Positions 43,308-53,266 of a stretch of DNA of 64,000 nucleotides are shown here, piece by piece. The stretch spans positions 62,001-126,000 of the forward strand of contig CAMCKH010000002.1 of assembly GCA_945875435.1 (NCBI GenBank), given 5' to 3'. Source of the stretch: an uncultured Erysipelotrichaceae bacterium. Its GTDB lineage: Bacteria; Bacillota_I; Bacilli_A; Erysipelotrichales; Erysipelotrichaceae. A program made the position numbers and the translations under genes. Every line of letters begins with the position of its first letter. Position 1 is the stretch's first letter. The notes under the pieces were generated by a model. That model was not told where the DNA came from, did not search any database, and saw nothing but the letters and a program-made list of their open reading frames with translations.

Positions 43308-44429
43308 AATTTTATAAATTCTCTTATGATTTTCTATTCCATCAAAATAAATTTGATGTTTATTTTTATCAATATATTTATCTTCCCCTTCAAGATAAAG
43401 TTTTTCATACTCATCAATGCTTAATTTAATTCTATTATTTAATAATTTTTGATGTTTAATGCTGTTTAGGTGGTTTTTAAAACCACTTACTAATTCTAGA
43501 CTAAAAAACTGACCTACTGCCCCAGATCCATACGCAAACATTCCAATCATATCATTAGCTTTTAAAGTATCATCATTTTCAATAAGCGATAAAAAACTTA
43601 AATATAAAGAACCAGTATAGATATTTCCTATTTTTTTATTGTAAGTCTTACTTATCTCATATCTTTTTAAAATATGTTCATCTTCAATCAAACTAGAAAT
43701 GGCTTTTTGCCCTAATTTACCATAAGGTATATGACAACATATAGCTGCAAAATCTTTACTTGAAATTTTATTTTTAGTTATATAATCACTAAATGTTTTT
43801 TGGAAAAAATTAATATAAGTATCTATAGATAATTTTCCATCCACAATCGGTGTATTACTGTAATTCGGACGATAAAAATCCATCACATCTTCACTAATAT
43901 AAGAACTATTCGACGAAATAGTTGCGATTTTTGGATCTTTTGAAACAATAATCGCAATAGATCCCACTCCTTGAGTTGCTTCAGCACTTGAAAACATTTC
44001 ATACTTAGCTAAATCAGAAGTTAGAATTAAAACCTTTTTATCTTCATTTAAAGCTATATAATTTCTTGCGATCTCAAGAGCCATAGTTGATGAAAAACAC
44101 GCTTGTTTTAATTCAATAAATCTTGAATTAGAATTTATTTTTAATAACTCTTTTAAAAATATTCCATTAGCCTTCGATTGATCAATGCTACTTTCAGTCG
44201 CAAATAAAACTAAATCTATTTCTTTTAAATCTTCATCGTTCAAAATTGAAATAGCTGCATTTCCAGCTAAAGAAATTATATCTTGGCTATTTTCAATAAT
44301 AGCCATTTCTTCTTGTCCTAAACCTGTAATATATTTATTTGGATCAACACCCCTTTTGATTGCTAGATCTTCTAATTTTATAAAATAACTAGGTATATAA
44401 AACCCTATCTTATCTATCCCTATTTTCAT
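43302..44429 (-). CDS. mvaS: Hydroxymethylglutaryl-CoA synthase
   Basis: Condenses acetoacetyl-CoA with acetyl-CoA to HMG-CoA in the mevalonate route to isoprenoids. Start ATG 44429 gives MKIGIDKIGFYIPSYF, the family N-terminus; an upstream in-frame start at 44456 has an AGGAGG near it, but that is thiolase coding sequence for its conserved GGGNA. Motifs: LGQEEMAI (catalytic Glu region, about 69-76), FIELKQACFSSTMAL (catalytic Cys near 107) and CHIPYGKLGQKA (His near 230). It overlaps the thiolase gene by 20 bases. Confidence 0.95.
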   Translation of the reverse strand: MKIGIDKIGFYIPSYFIKLEDLAIKRGVDPNKYITGLGQEEMAIIENSQDIISLAGNAAISILNDEDLKEIDLVLFATESSIDQSKANGIFLKELLKINSNSRFIELKQACFSSTMALEIARNYIALNEDKKVLILTSDLAKYEMFSSAEATQGVGSIAIIVSKDPKIATISSNSSYISEDVMDFYRPNYSNTPIVDGKLSIDTYINFFQKTFSDYITKNKISSKDFAAICCHIPYGKLGQKAISSLIEDEHILKRYEISKTYNKKIGNIYTGSLYLSFLSLIENDDTLKANDMIGMFAYGSGAVGQFFSLELVSGFKNHLNSIKHQKLLNNRIKLSIDEYEKLYLEGEDKYIDKNKHQIYFDGIENHKRIYKIK

Positions 44430-45570
44430 ATCTTTTAATTGATACTGCAATCGCATTTCCTCCTCCTATGCATAGTGTCGCAATTCCTTTATTTAATTTT
44501 TTATTATTTAATTGATGAGTTAATGACACCACAATTCTAGCTCCACTAGCTCCCAAAGGATGTCCTAAAGCTATAGCACCACCATTAATATTAAATTTAT
44601 TAACATCTATTCCAAGACCATCAATAACCGATAAAGCCTGTGCCGCAAAAGCCTCTGTCATTTCTATTAAATCATAATCCTTTAATGAGGTTTTAGTTTT
44701 TTCTAATAATTTTAAAACTGCCTTTACCGGTGCATAACCCATAATATTAGGATCAATTCCTGCATAGACATAATCCTCTATTATAGCTAGAGGTTTTAAA
44801 TTTAATTCTAAAGCATCTTTTTCTCTCATTAAAATTAAAAGTGCAGCTCCATCATTTATTGATGAAGAATTTCCAGCTGTAACAGTTCCATCAGGAATTA
44901 AAGGTTTTAATTTAGATAATTTTTCTAAATTAATATCAAATCTTATTTGTTCATCAAAATTTAATTCATCTACAGTAATAACTTCATTATCAAATTCTTT
45001 ATTTTCTGTAGCTTTTATCGCTTTTAAATGTGAATTATAAGCGAATTCATCTTGTCTTGTTCTTGAAATATTAAATTTGTTTGCTAAATTTTCAGCAGTT
45101 TCAATCATTGAAATTTCATTATATATATCATAAAGACCGTCATTTTGAATTGAATCTAAAACTTCTCTTTTACCTATTTTATTATTAAATCTTGAATCTT
45201 TAAGTAAAAATGGAGCATTTGACATCGATTCAACACCACCCACTAAACAAGCATAACTATCATTTAATTTTAAACTTTGATAACCATGGATAATTGCCTG
45301 CATTCCACTACCACAAACACTGTTTACTACAGTAGCCATAAAATCATTATCCAATGAAAGTTTGAAACCTAATTGTCTTGCTAAATTCTGTCCATTTCCA
45401 GCTTGAATAACATTACCCAAATAAATAGTATCAATTTTATCTTTAGGGAATTTTTCAAGCATCTTTTTTCCAACTAGTGAAGCTATTTCTAAGGCACTTA
45501 AATTTTTAAATGAACCACCGAATTTCGTAATCAAACTTCTTTTAGCTTCAACTATTACAATTTTATCCAT
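44410..45570 (-). CDS. Acetyl-CoA acetyltransferase (thiolase)
   Basis: Makes acetoacetyl-CoA, the first step of the mevalonate pathway. Start ATG 45570 (MDKIVIVEAKRS) is chosen for the AAAGGAG site and family N-terminus; an upstream in-frame start at 45612 adds 14 unlikely residues. Catalytic elements: NSVCGSGMQA (nucleophile Cys near residue 86), GGHPLGASGAR-type motif (ALGHPLGASGAR, about 334-345) and CIGGGNA (second Cys near 367). It is transcribed divergently from mvaA and coupled to mvaS. Confidence 0.95.
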   Translation of the reverse strand: MDKIVIVEAKRSLITKFGGSFKNLSALEIASLVGKKMLEKFPKDKIDTIYLGNVIQAGNGQNLARQLGFKLSLDNDFMATVVNSVCGSGMQAIIHGYQSLKLNDSYACLVGGVESMSNAPFLLKDSRFNNKIGKREVLDSIQNDGLYDIYNEISMIETAENLANKFNISRTRQDEFAYNSHLKAIKATENKEFDNEVITVDELNFDEQIRFDINLEKLSKLKPLIPDGTVTAGNSSSINDGAALLILMREKDALELNLKPLAIIEDYVYAGIDPNIMGYAPVKAVLKLLEKTKTSLKDYDLIEMTEAFAAQALSVIDGLGIDVNKFNINGGAIALGHPLGASGARIVVSLTHQLNNKKLNKGIATLCIGGGNAIAVSIKRYENRDR

Positions 45571-45627
45571 ACAAACTCCTTTGATTACTAAATATATTTT
45601 AACATTTTTCAAAATAAATAAAAATGA

Positions 45628-45633
45628 TATAAT
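45628..45633 (+). promoter_or_regulatory. -10 box directly before mvaA (leaderless type)
   Basis: TATAAT, TTTAAT, then ATG at 45640, with no Shine-Dalgarno. It is 57 bp from the divergent thiolase start. Confidence 0.6.
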
Positions 45634-45639
45634 TTTAAT

Positions 45640-46890
45640 ATGAATAAATTAAATAAATTTTACGAAAAAAATACTAATCAAAGAATTTTAGCTTTAAAAG
45701 AAGCTGGTATAATTTCTAATGAAACTTTTGAAAAACTAAGTAATGATGATTTAAGATTAAATGAAATAAGTGATAAATTAATTGAAAATCAAATTTCTAA
45801 TTATGAACTCCCTTATGGAGTAGCTTTAAATTTTTTAGTTAATAATAAAGAATATGTAATTCCTATGGCAATAGAAGAACCATCTGTAATTGCTGCAGCG
45901 AGTTATTCTGCTAAAATAATTAAAGAAAACGGTGGATTTATATCAAAAATGCCTCAAAAATATATTTGTGGTCAAATTGCTTTTACCGAATATGAAAATA
46001 TCAATAAAATTGATGAAAATAAAAATGAATTAATAGATTTTATTTATCAAAATAATCCTGCTATTAAAAATTACGGTAAAATCATTGATATTAAATACGA
46101 AATTAAAGATATTTTTCTAATAGTTTATTTGATAATAGATTCTGGCGAAGCTATGGGTGCCAATATGATGAATACTGCTTTAGAATCTTTATCAAATAAA
46201 ATTAAAGACATGATAAATGGAGAAATTTTAATTTCTATAATCTCTAACTATGGAAATTATAGTGTTGTGGAATCAGAATTTAAAATACATACATCATCAC
46301 TTGATAAAAACAATTTTAAAGGAATTGATATCGCAAAGAAAATAGTACTCGCAAACAGACTTGCAAAAGCCGATATTTATCGTGCCACAACTCACAATAA
46401 AGGTATAATGAACGGCATCACAGCTGCTGTAATTGCTTCAGGAAATGATTTTAGAGCAATAGAGGCATCTATTCATTCTTTCGCAACAAAAAGCGGAAAA
46501 TACCAACCACTAACCGATTATTATTTAGAAAATGAATATCTAATAGGAAAAATATCTCTACCTATGCTTATTGGTACAGTTGGTGCCAGCATAACTTCTC
46601 ACCCTATGGCAAGACTAAGTAAAGAAATAACTAAATGCGAAAATGCTAAAGAGTATTCACAACTAATCGCAGCTGTTGGTTTAGCACAAAACTTCGCCGC
46701 TCTTAGAGCTTTAGTTTCAGAAGGCATCCAAAAAGGACATATGAAACTTCATTATAAATCAATGGCGTTAAATTCAGGTGCCACCATTGAAGAAATCCCA
46801 ACCATTTTAGAGAAAATAAAAAATTTAAAAATAATTGATACGGATATTATTAAAAACATCATTAAAGATTTAAGAGAAAAAGGAGCTTAG
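45640..46890 (+). CDS. mvaA: Hydroxymethylglutaryl-CoA reductase, degradative-type (class II)
   Basis: Reduces HMG-CoA to mevalonate. The 416 residues match the class II bacterial enzymes. MAIEEPSVIAAASY (about 85-98) carries the catalytic Glu, SGEAMGANMMN (about 167-177) is the dinucleotide-binding signature, THNKGIMNG (about 248-256) contains the catalytic Lys, and GHMKLHYKS (about 366-374) the catalytic His. With thiolase and mvaS it completes the upper mevalonate pathway. The mevalonate kinase/decarboxylase genes are not in the window. Confidence 0.96.
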   Translation: MNKLNKFYEKNTNQRILALKEAGIISNETFEKLSNDDLRLNEISDKLIENQISNYELPYGVALNFLVNNKEYVIPMAIEEPSVIAAASYSAKIIKENGGFISKMPQKYICGQIAFTEYENINKIDENKNELIDFIYQNNPAIKNYGKIIDIKYEIKDIFLIVYLIIDSGEAMGANMMNTALESLSNKIKDMINGEILISIISNYGNYSVVESEFKIHTSSLDKNNFKGIDIAKKIVLANRLAKADIYRATTHNKGIMNGITAAVIASGNDFRAIEASIHSFATKSGKYQPLTDYYLENEYLIGKISLPMLIGTVGASITSHPMARLSKEITKCENAKEYSQLIAAVGLAQNFAALRALVSEGIQKGHMKLHYKSMALNSGATIEEIPTILEKIKNLKIIDTDIIKNIIKDLREKGA

Positions 46891-46900
46891 CTCCTTTTAA
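46876..46900 (+). terminator. Hairpin after mvaA
   Basis: AAAAGGAGC / GCTCCTTTT around TTA, with only a short T-run. It may serve both converging genes. Confidence 0.6.
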
Positions 46901-48270
46901 TTTACTTTCTTAACTTCTTTTAAATAATAATCTTCTATCTGTTTAATGATCCAATCTTCTTCATCATCATAAATATCCATAAAATAAAGTGCTTCAATCT
47001 TAACCCTAAAAGGTTTAAGTGTTACAAACTTTAAATTTTCATCATTTAAAAGTTTTATTCTTTCTAAATTCTCTTCTCTATAAATAAACGCTTGTCCATT
47101 TATTAAAGGATTTAAACTTTTAAAAAAACTGCTATGTTCAAATTCAATAATATTAAATACCATAAAAAATAAAATAAAATATTTTAAAAATACTGACTTA
47201 AATTTTAATTTAAAATAATTAATCCATAAAAAAGTAATTAAAATAATAAATAAATAAAGTTTAAAATAAATAATATTAATTATTCTATCCCATAAATTAA
47301 AAATTCCCATTGCATATATAGGCGGGGTAAATAATGCTGCATAGACACTAAAAATAATAAATGTTAAAAAAATTAATAATTTTAAATTTAATCTAACTTT
47401 AAAATCTTTAAGTAAGTAATTGATAATAGCTATTGAAAAAATAATACTTCCTTTATTTAATAATTTAAAATACATGAAGGCATTTTTATAAGAATATAGT
47501 ATTGATTTTAACGGTGTTACTGATTCAGAAATATAATATAACTGCCTAACTTTATTACCTGGTGCAAAAACACTAACCCCAAAGAAAAATATAGAAACAA
47601 TCAATAAAATTACAATAAATTTAAAATCTTGCTTCTTATAAACAAAATAAAGACATAAAAGAAATAAAATAATCAAATAGTTTAAAGTAGAAACAAAATT
47701 TCCACCCACAAAAAATATACTTAAAACAACTATTAAGTATTTTAAAATATCTTTATTATCAAAATAATATTTATAAATTAAAGCATATAAAATAAGTTCT
47801 AAAGAATAGAAAAATGTATAGTATACAGATCCATTATACCAGTAAAAAGAAGAATTAAGATTGTGTACATACTGAATTTGAATAAAGGTGCTAATGATAA
47901 ATATTATAAATATCTTATAGTTATCAAGATATTTTTTTAATATTGTATTTAAAAATAAATAATTTGAAAATATGAAAAATAACACTAAAAAATAGGTAGT
48001 AAAAAAATATAAATTTTCATTAATAAAAGCAGGATTAATACTAAACATAAAGATAGCACTATAAGTACCTTGCCAATTTAAGTAAAAATCTTTTACACTA
48101 ACTAAAACTGCTTTAATCATACTTAAAAATCCACCATTTAAATAACCTTGGTGTGCATAACTTCCAAAACCAAAATCATCTCCACTCATATAATTAAAAT
48201 GGGCTAATAAGAATATTGGTAAAAGCGAAATTAAATATAATATTAAAATAATATTTTTTTTATTTTTCAT
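46897..48270 (-). CDS. Polytopic membrane protein (DUF6056-like)
   Basis: About 457 residues with about 12 hydrophobic helices. The N-terminal motif HFNYMSGDDFGFG (about 23-35) and the NWQGTYSAIF stretch (about 70-79) resemble DUF6056 membrane proteins, which are thought to be GT-C-type glycosyltransferases. The acidic GDD pair after the first helix fits a GT-C catalytic position. I prefer ATG 48270 (MKNKKNIILILYL), overlapping the upstream gene by 11 bases; an in-frame start at 48336 is also possible. It is last in a four-gene envelope cluster. Confidence 0.75.
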   Translation of the reverse strand: MKNKKNIILILYLISLLPIFLLAHFNYMSGDDFGFGSYAHQGYLNGGFLSMIKAVLVSVKDFYLNWQGTYSAIFMFSINPAFINENLYFFTTYFLVLFFIFSNYLFLNTILKKYLDNYKIFIIFIISTFIQIQYVHNLNSSFYWYNGSVYYTFFYSLELILYALIYKYYFDNKDILKYLIVVLSIFFVGGNFVSTLNYLIILFLLCLYFVYKKQDFKFIVILLIVSIFFFGVSVFAPGNKVRQLYYISESVTPLKSILYSYKNAFMYFKLLNKGSIIFSIAIINYLLKDFKVRLNLKLLIFLTFIIFSVYAALFTPPIYAMGIFNLWDRIINIIYFKLYLFIILITFLWINYFKLKFKSVFLKYFILFFMVFNIIEFEHSSFFKSLNPLINGQAFIYREENLERIKLLNDENLKFVTLKPFRVKIEALYFMDIYDDEEDWIIKQIEDYYLKEVKKVN

Positions 48271-50290
48271 ATTCTCTAATATCAAATACAGCGTATTTTG
48301 AAGTTGCGTAATCTTTTTCATTATCAAATTTTTCATTTATTTTCTCATATAAATGTTTATAACTACCGTTTTCTTCATAAACAAATTCATATTTTAAAGT
48401 CAATATATCATAACCACTCTTTAACAAATCATTGTTTATTTCACTATAATCTCCTTTTTCTTCAGGTTTAAAATTATCATAAATATAATCATAAGGGAAA
48501 AGTGATGTAAATAATTTATAATGATATTCGTTTTCTAATAAATAATTATATCTTTTTTCCTTACCAAATAAATATACCGAATCAGGAATATAAGAATACA
48601 TATAAAAAGAATCTGTTATAATATGAGGGTTTTTAATATTTTTATCCTTAACCATTCTTCTAACATTATAGATGATTTCTAATTCATCATTATCAATTTT
48701 AAATAGTTTATTATAATTATCATAAATTTTAAAAGTAGGATGATAATGCATCGGAATTTGCACGAAAGCTAATACACAAGATCCAATCAATAAAAAACCA
48801 GAAACAAATATTTTTAACATCTTATTTTTTAAATCATTAAAAAACACAACCACAAATAGCGAAATAGTGTATGGATTAATGATAATATCATAACCGCGAT
48901 AATAAACCCAATTGATTTTATTCATAAAAGTACTACCTAAAGGATTAAAAAATACTGCTATTAAAATAATAAAGGTAATTGCGATAGGTTTTTGACGATT
49001 TTTAACTAAATAATAAAATAACGGAATTAAAACAATGGTATTGAAAATATAATGTCTAATATCATTAAACATAAAATAATCAAAAGACATGTCTGCGATT
49101 TCACTATAATTTTCAAAAAACATCTTAATGTTAAATAAATCTTTAGTTATATAAAAAGAACCCACAATAAAAATTAACGATGATAAGATAATAGTTATTA
49201 TTCTTATTTTTTTATTTTTAAAAATTTTTATAATATAATCGTTTAAAAAATATAATATTCCAAAAATAATCACATATCCAATAAGTAAATCAAATCTTGT
49301 TTTAAATTTGGTGAAAACGATATTCAATAAAGGAATGAAAGATACAAAAACATATTCTTTAATCAACTTATTTCTATGATCAACAAGCACAAAAAATAAT
49401 CCAAATAAATAAAAAATAGTTGTGAATGCACCGGTAGAAGAAACTCCAGATAAACCTGATAAAGTAAGATAAAATAAATAGATATTCATATCATCTTTAT
49501 TGTAAAAATACCTATATATAAAGATACTTGAAATCACAAGTATATACATTCTATGATTATTGCCAATAAAACCATAAACATTATTATAATAAAGGTTTGC
49601 CATAAAAAGATTAAAAATAAATAATAATGATATTTTTAAAATTTTATTATTAATTTTCAATTCATCTAAAGCAATAATGCTGCTGGCTGAGAAAGAAAAA
49701 GTTAAAATTATTTGATTTGTCCAAATAAAAGCAGGCATCGTTTCAAAACTAACCTTAAAAAAACCATAAATGCTTCTAAACAAATATATAAACAAAGAAG
49801 AAAAATTATAAAAAGATTGAAAAGTATAATCCGCTCCAATATAGTTATAATCAACACCTCCAAAATGAGGGTGGATACTATTTAAAGAATTATTACCTAT
49901 ATTATTAGAAACAATGTTTAAATAAAATAAAGTATCAAATCCGTGAGTTTCACCAAGAGTTCTATTGTAAGAAATATATAAAGAAATTAAAGCAAAAATT
50001 AATAGTAATATCCATTTTTTATAATTAAAATTCAAATTTAATTGTTTAATATTTTTAATAATAAAATAAATAGATAATATAAAACCAATCAAAAATACTG
50101 CTAATAATAAATAAAACGATAAATGAAATGCAGATATTAGACTTGTAGTTAAGTATAAATATCCCATCACCGATATAAATCCCAAAACAAAAGAAAACTC
50201 AAAATGCTTTTGTTTAAATCTATAAAACAAAAATCTTCCTAATAATTCAAAATAAATTAAACAAATAAAAGGTGTAATAAAATATTTCAT
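48260..50290 (-). CDS. Large polytopic membrane protein, GT-C-like (paralogue 1)
   Basis: 676 residues with about 13 hydrophobic helices and a C-terminal soluble part of about 150 residues. Unrecognised by name. The segment RTLGETHGFDTLFYLNIVSNNI (described here by position, about 110-131) contains an acidic residue in the first outer loop, typical of GT-C enzymes. SEIADMSFDYFMFND (about 397-411) is almost identical in the next gene. It is a tandem paralogue of the gene at 50295-52316 and probably transfers sugar from a polyprenyl-phosphate carrier to a wall polymer (inference). Confidence 0.75.
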   Translation of the reverse strand: MKYFITPFICLIYFELLGRFLFYRFKQKHFEFSFVLGFISVMGYLYLTTSLISAFHLSFYLLLAVFLIGFILSIYFIIKNIKQLNLNFNYKKWILLLIFALISLYISYNRTLGETHGFDTLFYLNIVSNNIGNNSLNSIHPHFGGVDYNYIGADYTFQSFYNFSSLFIYLFRSIYGFFKVSFETMPAFIWTNQIILTFSFSASSIIALDELKINNKILKISLLFIFNLFMANLYYNNVYGFIGNNHRMYILVISSIFIYRYFYNKDDMNIYLFYLTLSGLSGVSSTGAFTTIFYLFGLFFVLVDHRNKLIKEYVFVSFIPLLNIVFTKFKTRFDLLIGYVIIFGILYFLNDYIIKIFKNKKIRIITIILSSLIFIVGSFYITKDLFNIKMFFENYSEIADMSFDYFMFNDIRHYIFNTIVLIPLFYYLVKNRQKPIAITFIILIAVFFNPLGSTFMNKINWVYYRGYDIIINPYTISLFVVVFFNDLKNKMLKIFVSGFLLIGSCVLAFVQIPMHYHPTFKIYDNYNKLFKIDNDELEIIYNVRRMVKDKNIKNPHIITDSFYMYSYIPDSVYLFGKEKRYNYLLENEYHYKLFTSLFPYDYIYDNFKPEEKGDYSEINNDLLKSGYDILTLKYEFVYEENGSYKHLYEKINEKFDNEKDYATSKYAVFDIREYEK
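49044..49106 (-). repeat. Near-identical DNA tract shared by the two GT-C-like paralogues (copy 1)
   Basis: 62 of 63 bases match 51067-51129, including 47 in a row, although the rest of the two genes has diverged strongly. Confidence 0.8.
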
Positions 50291-50294
50291 AATC

Positions 50295-52316
50295 TTACTT
50301 TAATGGATAAACTTTGTATTTCCAATTTTCATAAATTGATTTATAACCACAACTTTCAATCAGTAAAGTTCTTGGTTTTTCTTCGTTTTCAAAAGTATAA
50401 TTAATATACTTATCTTCAATAATATAATCGTAATCACTTTTCTTAATAAGCTCACAAGTGTCTTGGTAAAGAGGAATATTATCAGCCATAAAGTTATCAT
50501 AATCATTATCTTTAGGGAAAAATATTAACCACAATTGATAGGTTGTGTCCGAGTAATGTTCTCCCCAATTATATCTTTTTTCTTTACCGAAAAGATAGCT
50601 GCTGTTTGGTATATAGCTTTGCATATAAAAAGTTCCGGTAATAATTTTTGGGTTTTTAGCTTTCCTTTCAATCAAAATATTTCTAAAATTTCTAATCAAA
50701 TCTAACTCCACATTACTAATTTTATAAAAATAATTATAATCTTCATTAGGAATAAAACTAGGATGATAATAAATAGGTATTTGAATTACAGAAAGCACAA
50801 TCGAACTTATAAGTACAGTTCCTATAAAAACTATTTTATATTTCTTATTTTTAAAATAGTTATACATATATTCAAGCATATACATTAAAGTAAATTGATT
50901 GATAATAATATCATAAGCACGATAATATACCCAATTGACGCTGTTTAAATAAGTTACATTAAAAGGATTAAAGAAGACTAAAATCATGATTGCATAAGTC
51001 TTGCTGATTTCTTTTTTAAAATTAGTAATCAACATAAAAAACAACGGAATTAAAACAATAGGATTAAAAATATAATGTCTAATATCATTAAACATAAAAT
51101 AATCAAAAGACATATCTGCGATTTCACTAAAATTATTAAAAAAGGCGTAGAAATCAAAAATATTATTGGTCATTCTATATGATAAAAACATTAATAAGAG
51201 TGAGCTTAAAACAATTGTAGCTATTTTTACAATTTTATTTTTATAAATTTTAATTATAAGGTCATTTAAAAAATATAAAATTAAAAATCCTAAAGCTACC
51301 ATTAAACATAAATCTAATCTACTATCTAGTTTAGTACATAAAATATTAATAGCTGGAACATAACACACCCATACATAATCTTTTATTAATTGTTTTTCAG
51401 TATCAACTAACACAAAAAATAATCCATATAATAAAAATATAATACTGAAAGCACCTGTAGAAGATACGGCAGCTAGTCCGCTTAAAGAAATTAAAAATAG
51501 CTGCCAATATTTTTTGTCTGTTTTATTTTCAAGATATTTAAATAAAAAAATACTTAAAATAGCTAAAATACTAAAACGATAATTATTACCTATGAAGCCA
51601 TAAACTTGATTATAGTATAAACTACCCATAAAAGTTAAAAATAAAACACCATAAGCAATAGACAACAATTTATTATTACTTTTAATTTCTTTAACACTTA
51701 TCAAGGTTGTTGCGATGTAAAAAACAGATAAAATTACTTGAAACCCCCACACAAACGCAGGCATTGTTTCAAATTCTATTTTAAAAATTGAAAAAAATTG
51801 CCTAAAAACATAGATAATAACAGAGGCAAAAGTATAAAATGATTGAAAAGTATAATCTGCCCTGACAAAATCATAAGAAATAGTTCCAAAATGAGGATGG
51901 ATGCTGAAAAGATTATTTACATCAATATTATTAGAAACGATATTTAAATAAAATAAGGTATCAAAACCGTGAACTTCACCTAAAGTTCTATACCAAGAAG
52001 CCACTAATGATAAAATAAAACAAATTAAAAATATTAATAAATATTTTTTATTAAAACTAAAATCAATCTTTTTAAAATCTTTAACAATTAAAAATATTGA
52101 TAACAAAAATACAATTATATATTCGGCTAAAAGTAATTTAAAGGATAAATGAAAAACAGTTATCGGAAAACTAATTAAATAAAAAACTCCTAAAAATACA
52201 ATAAAACCTAAAACAAAAGAAAAATCAAAAGGTTTCTTATTAAATTTATAAAAAATCCATCTCCCTAAAAGTTCAAAGTAGAGAATTAAAAATAAAGGAT
52301 AAATAAAATACTGCAT
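50295..52316 (-). CDS. Large polytopic membrane protein, GT-C-like (paralogue 2)
   Basis: 673 residues with the same plan as its neighbour: an N-terminal MQYFIYPLFLILYFELLGRW start, HGFDTLFYLNIVSNNI (about 116-131), the IHPHFGT and RADYTFQSFY segments (about 139-160), IADMSFDYFMFND (about 399-411) and a soluble C-terminus with FYMQSYIP and LFGKEKRYNW. The two clearly arose by duplication. It follows the GT2 gene by eight bases and has an AGGAG site. Different acceptor or sugar specificity of the pair is plausible. Confidence 0.75.
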   Translation of the reverse strand: MQYFIYPLFLILYFELLGRWIFYKFNKKPFDFSFVLGFIVFLGVFYLISFPITVFHLSFKLLLAEYIIVFLLSIFLIVKDFKKIDFSFNKKYLLIFLICFILSLVASWYRTLGEVHGFDTLFYLNIVSNNIDVNNLFSIHPHFGTISYDFVRADYTFQSFYTFASVIIYVFRQFFSIFKIEFETMPAFVWGFQVILSVFYIATTLISVKEIKSNNKLLSIAYGVLFLTFMGSLYYNQVYGFIGNNYRFSILAILSIFLFKYLENKTDKKYWQLFLISLSGLAAVSSTGAFSIIFLLYGLFFVLVDTEKQLIKDYVWVCYVPAINILCTKLDSRLDLCLMVALGFLILYFLNDLIIKIYKNKIVKIATIVLSSLLLMFLSYRMTNNIFDFYAFFNNFSEIADMSFDYFMFNDIRHYIFNPIVLIPLFFMLITNFKKEISKTYAIMILVFFNPFNVTYLNSVNWVYYRAYDIIINQFTLMYMLEYMYNYFKNKKYKIVFIGTVLISSIVLSVIQIPIYYHPSFIPNEDYNYFYKISNVELDLIRNFRNILIERKAKNPKIITGTFYMQSYIPNSSYLFGKEKRYNWGEHYSDTTYQLWLIFFPKDNDYDNFMADNIPLYQDTCELIKKSDYDYIIEDKYINYTFENEEKPRTLLIESCGYKSIYENWKYKVYPLK
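51067..51129 (-). repeat. Near-identical DNA tract shared by the two GT-C-like paralogues (copy 2)
   Basis: Partner of 49044-49106; codon third positions are also conserved, which suggests recent gene conversion or recombination. Confidence 0.8.
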
Positions 52317-52324
52317 AACTTCTC

Positions 52325-53245
52325 CTAATATTCGTTCCTAATTATATACACTGGTCTTTTTTTAGTTTCTAAATAGGTTCTCGCAAGATATTCGCCTATA
52401 ATTCCAAGCACAATTAATTGAATTCCTCCAAGAATAGAAATAAGTACAACTAATGAAGGATAACCACTCACAACTTCACCAAATATCAAAGTTTTGAAAG
52501 TGATATAAAACATAAATGAGAAACCTATAATTGAAAATAAAATTCCAAAAATTGTAGCAATTTTTAGTGGCACAATAGTAAAAGCAACTATACCTTCAAT
52601 CGCATAATTAAATAATTTAAAAAACGACCACTTAGTTTCTCCTGCAATTCTTTTTTTATTTTCAAATTCTAAATATTTAGTTTTAAAACCAACCCAAGAA
52701 AATATACCTTTACTAAAACGATTTACTTCATTTAATGAAATAACTGCATTTACCATTGTTCGTTTCATCATTCGATAGTCTCTAGCACCATCAACTATAT
52801 CTACTTCTATCATTTTATTGATTAGTTTATAAAAAGTTCTCGCAAAAATCGATCGGATAAAAGGTTCTCCTTTTCTATCAACTCTATATGTTGCGACACT
52901 ATCATATTCATCATTATCTAAAATTTCAATCATTTCTTTAATTAAATTAGGTGGATCTTGAAGATCTGCATCCATTACAACCACCAAATCTCCTTTGCTA
53001 GCATTAAGTCCAGCATACATTGCGGCTTCTTTGCCAAAATTTCTTGAAAATTCAATAATTCTGATTTTTTGATTGTTAGATTTTAAATTTTTTAAAATAT
53101 CTAAAGTTTTATCTTTTGATCCATCATCCACAAAAATCAATTCATAATTTTCATTTAAAAATTTAAGTTCTTTAATTAATTCTAAATAAAATAAATTAAG
53201 TGCTTTTTCTTCGTTAAAACAAGGTACTATTACTGATAATTTCAT
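52325..53245 (-). CDS. GtrB/CsbB-like polyprenyl-phosphate glycosyltransferase (GT2)
   Basis: A 306-residue GT2 enzyme expected to move a sugar from a nucleotide sugar to undecaprenyl phosphate on the inner membrane face. MKLSVIVPCFNEEKAL is the GT2 start; VDDGSKDKT (about 39-47), VMDADLQDPP (about 90-99) and the RVDRKGEPFIRS segment (about 121-132) are DPM1/GtrB-type motifs. Two C-terminal membrane helices (about 229-252 and 263-288) complete the GtrB plan. It is first in the cluster with the three membrane GT-C-like genes. Confidence 0.9.
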   Translation of the reverse strand: MKLSVIVPCFNEEKALNLFYLELIKELKFLNENYELIFVDDGSKDKTLDILKNLKSNNQKIRIIEFSRNFGKEAAMYAGLNASKGDLVVVMDADLQDPPNLIKEMIEILDNDEYDSVATYRVDRKGEPFIRSIFARTFYKLINKMIEVDIVDGARDYRMMKRTMVNAVISLNEVNRFSKGIFSWVGFKTKYLEFENKKRIAGETKWSFFKLFNYAIEGIVAFTIVPLKIATIFGILFSIIGFSFMFYITFKTLIFGEVVSGYPSLVVLISILGGIQLIVLGIIGEYLARTYLETKKRPVYIIRNEY

Positions 53246-53266
53246 ATATTCTCCACATTCATTATA

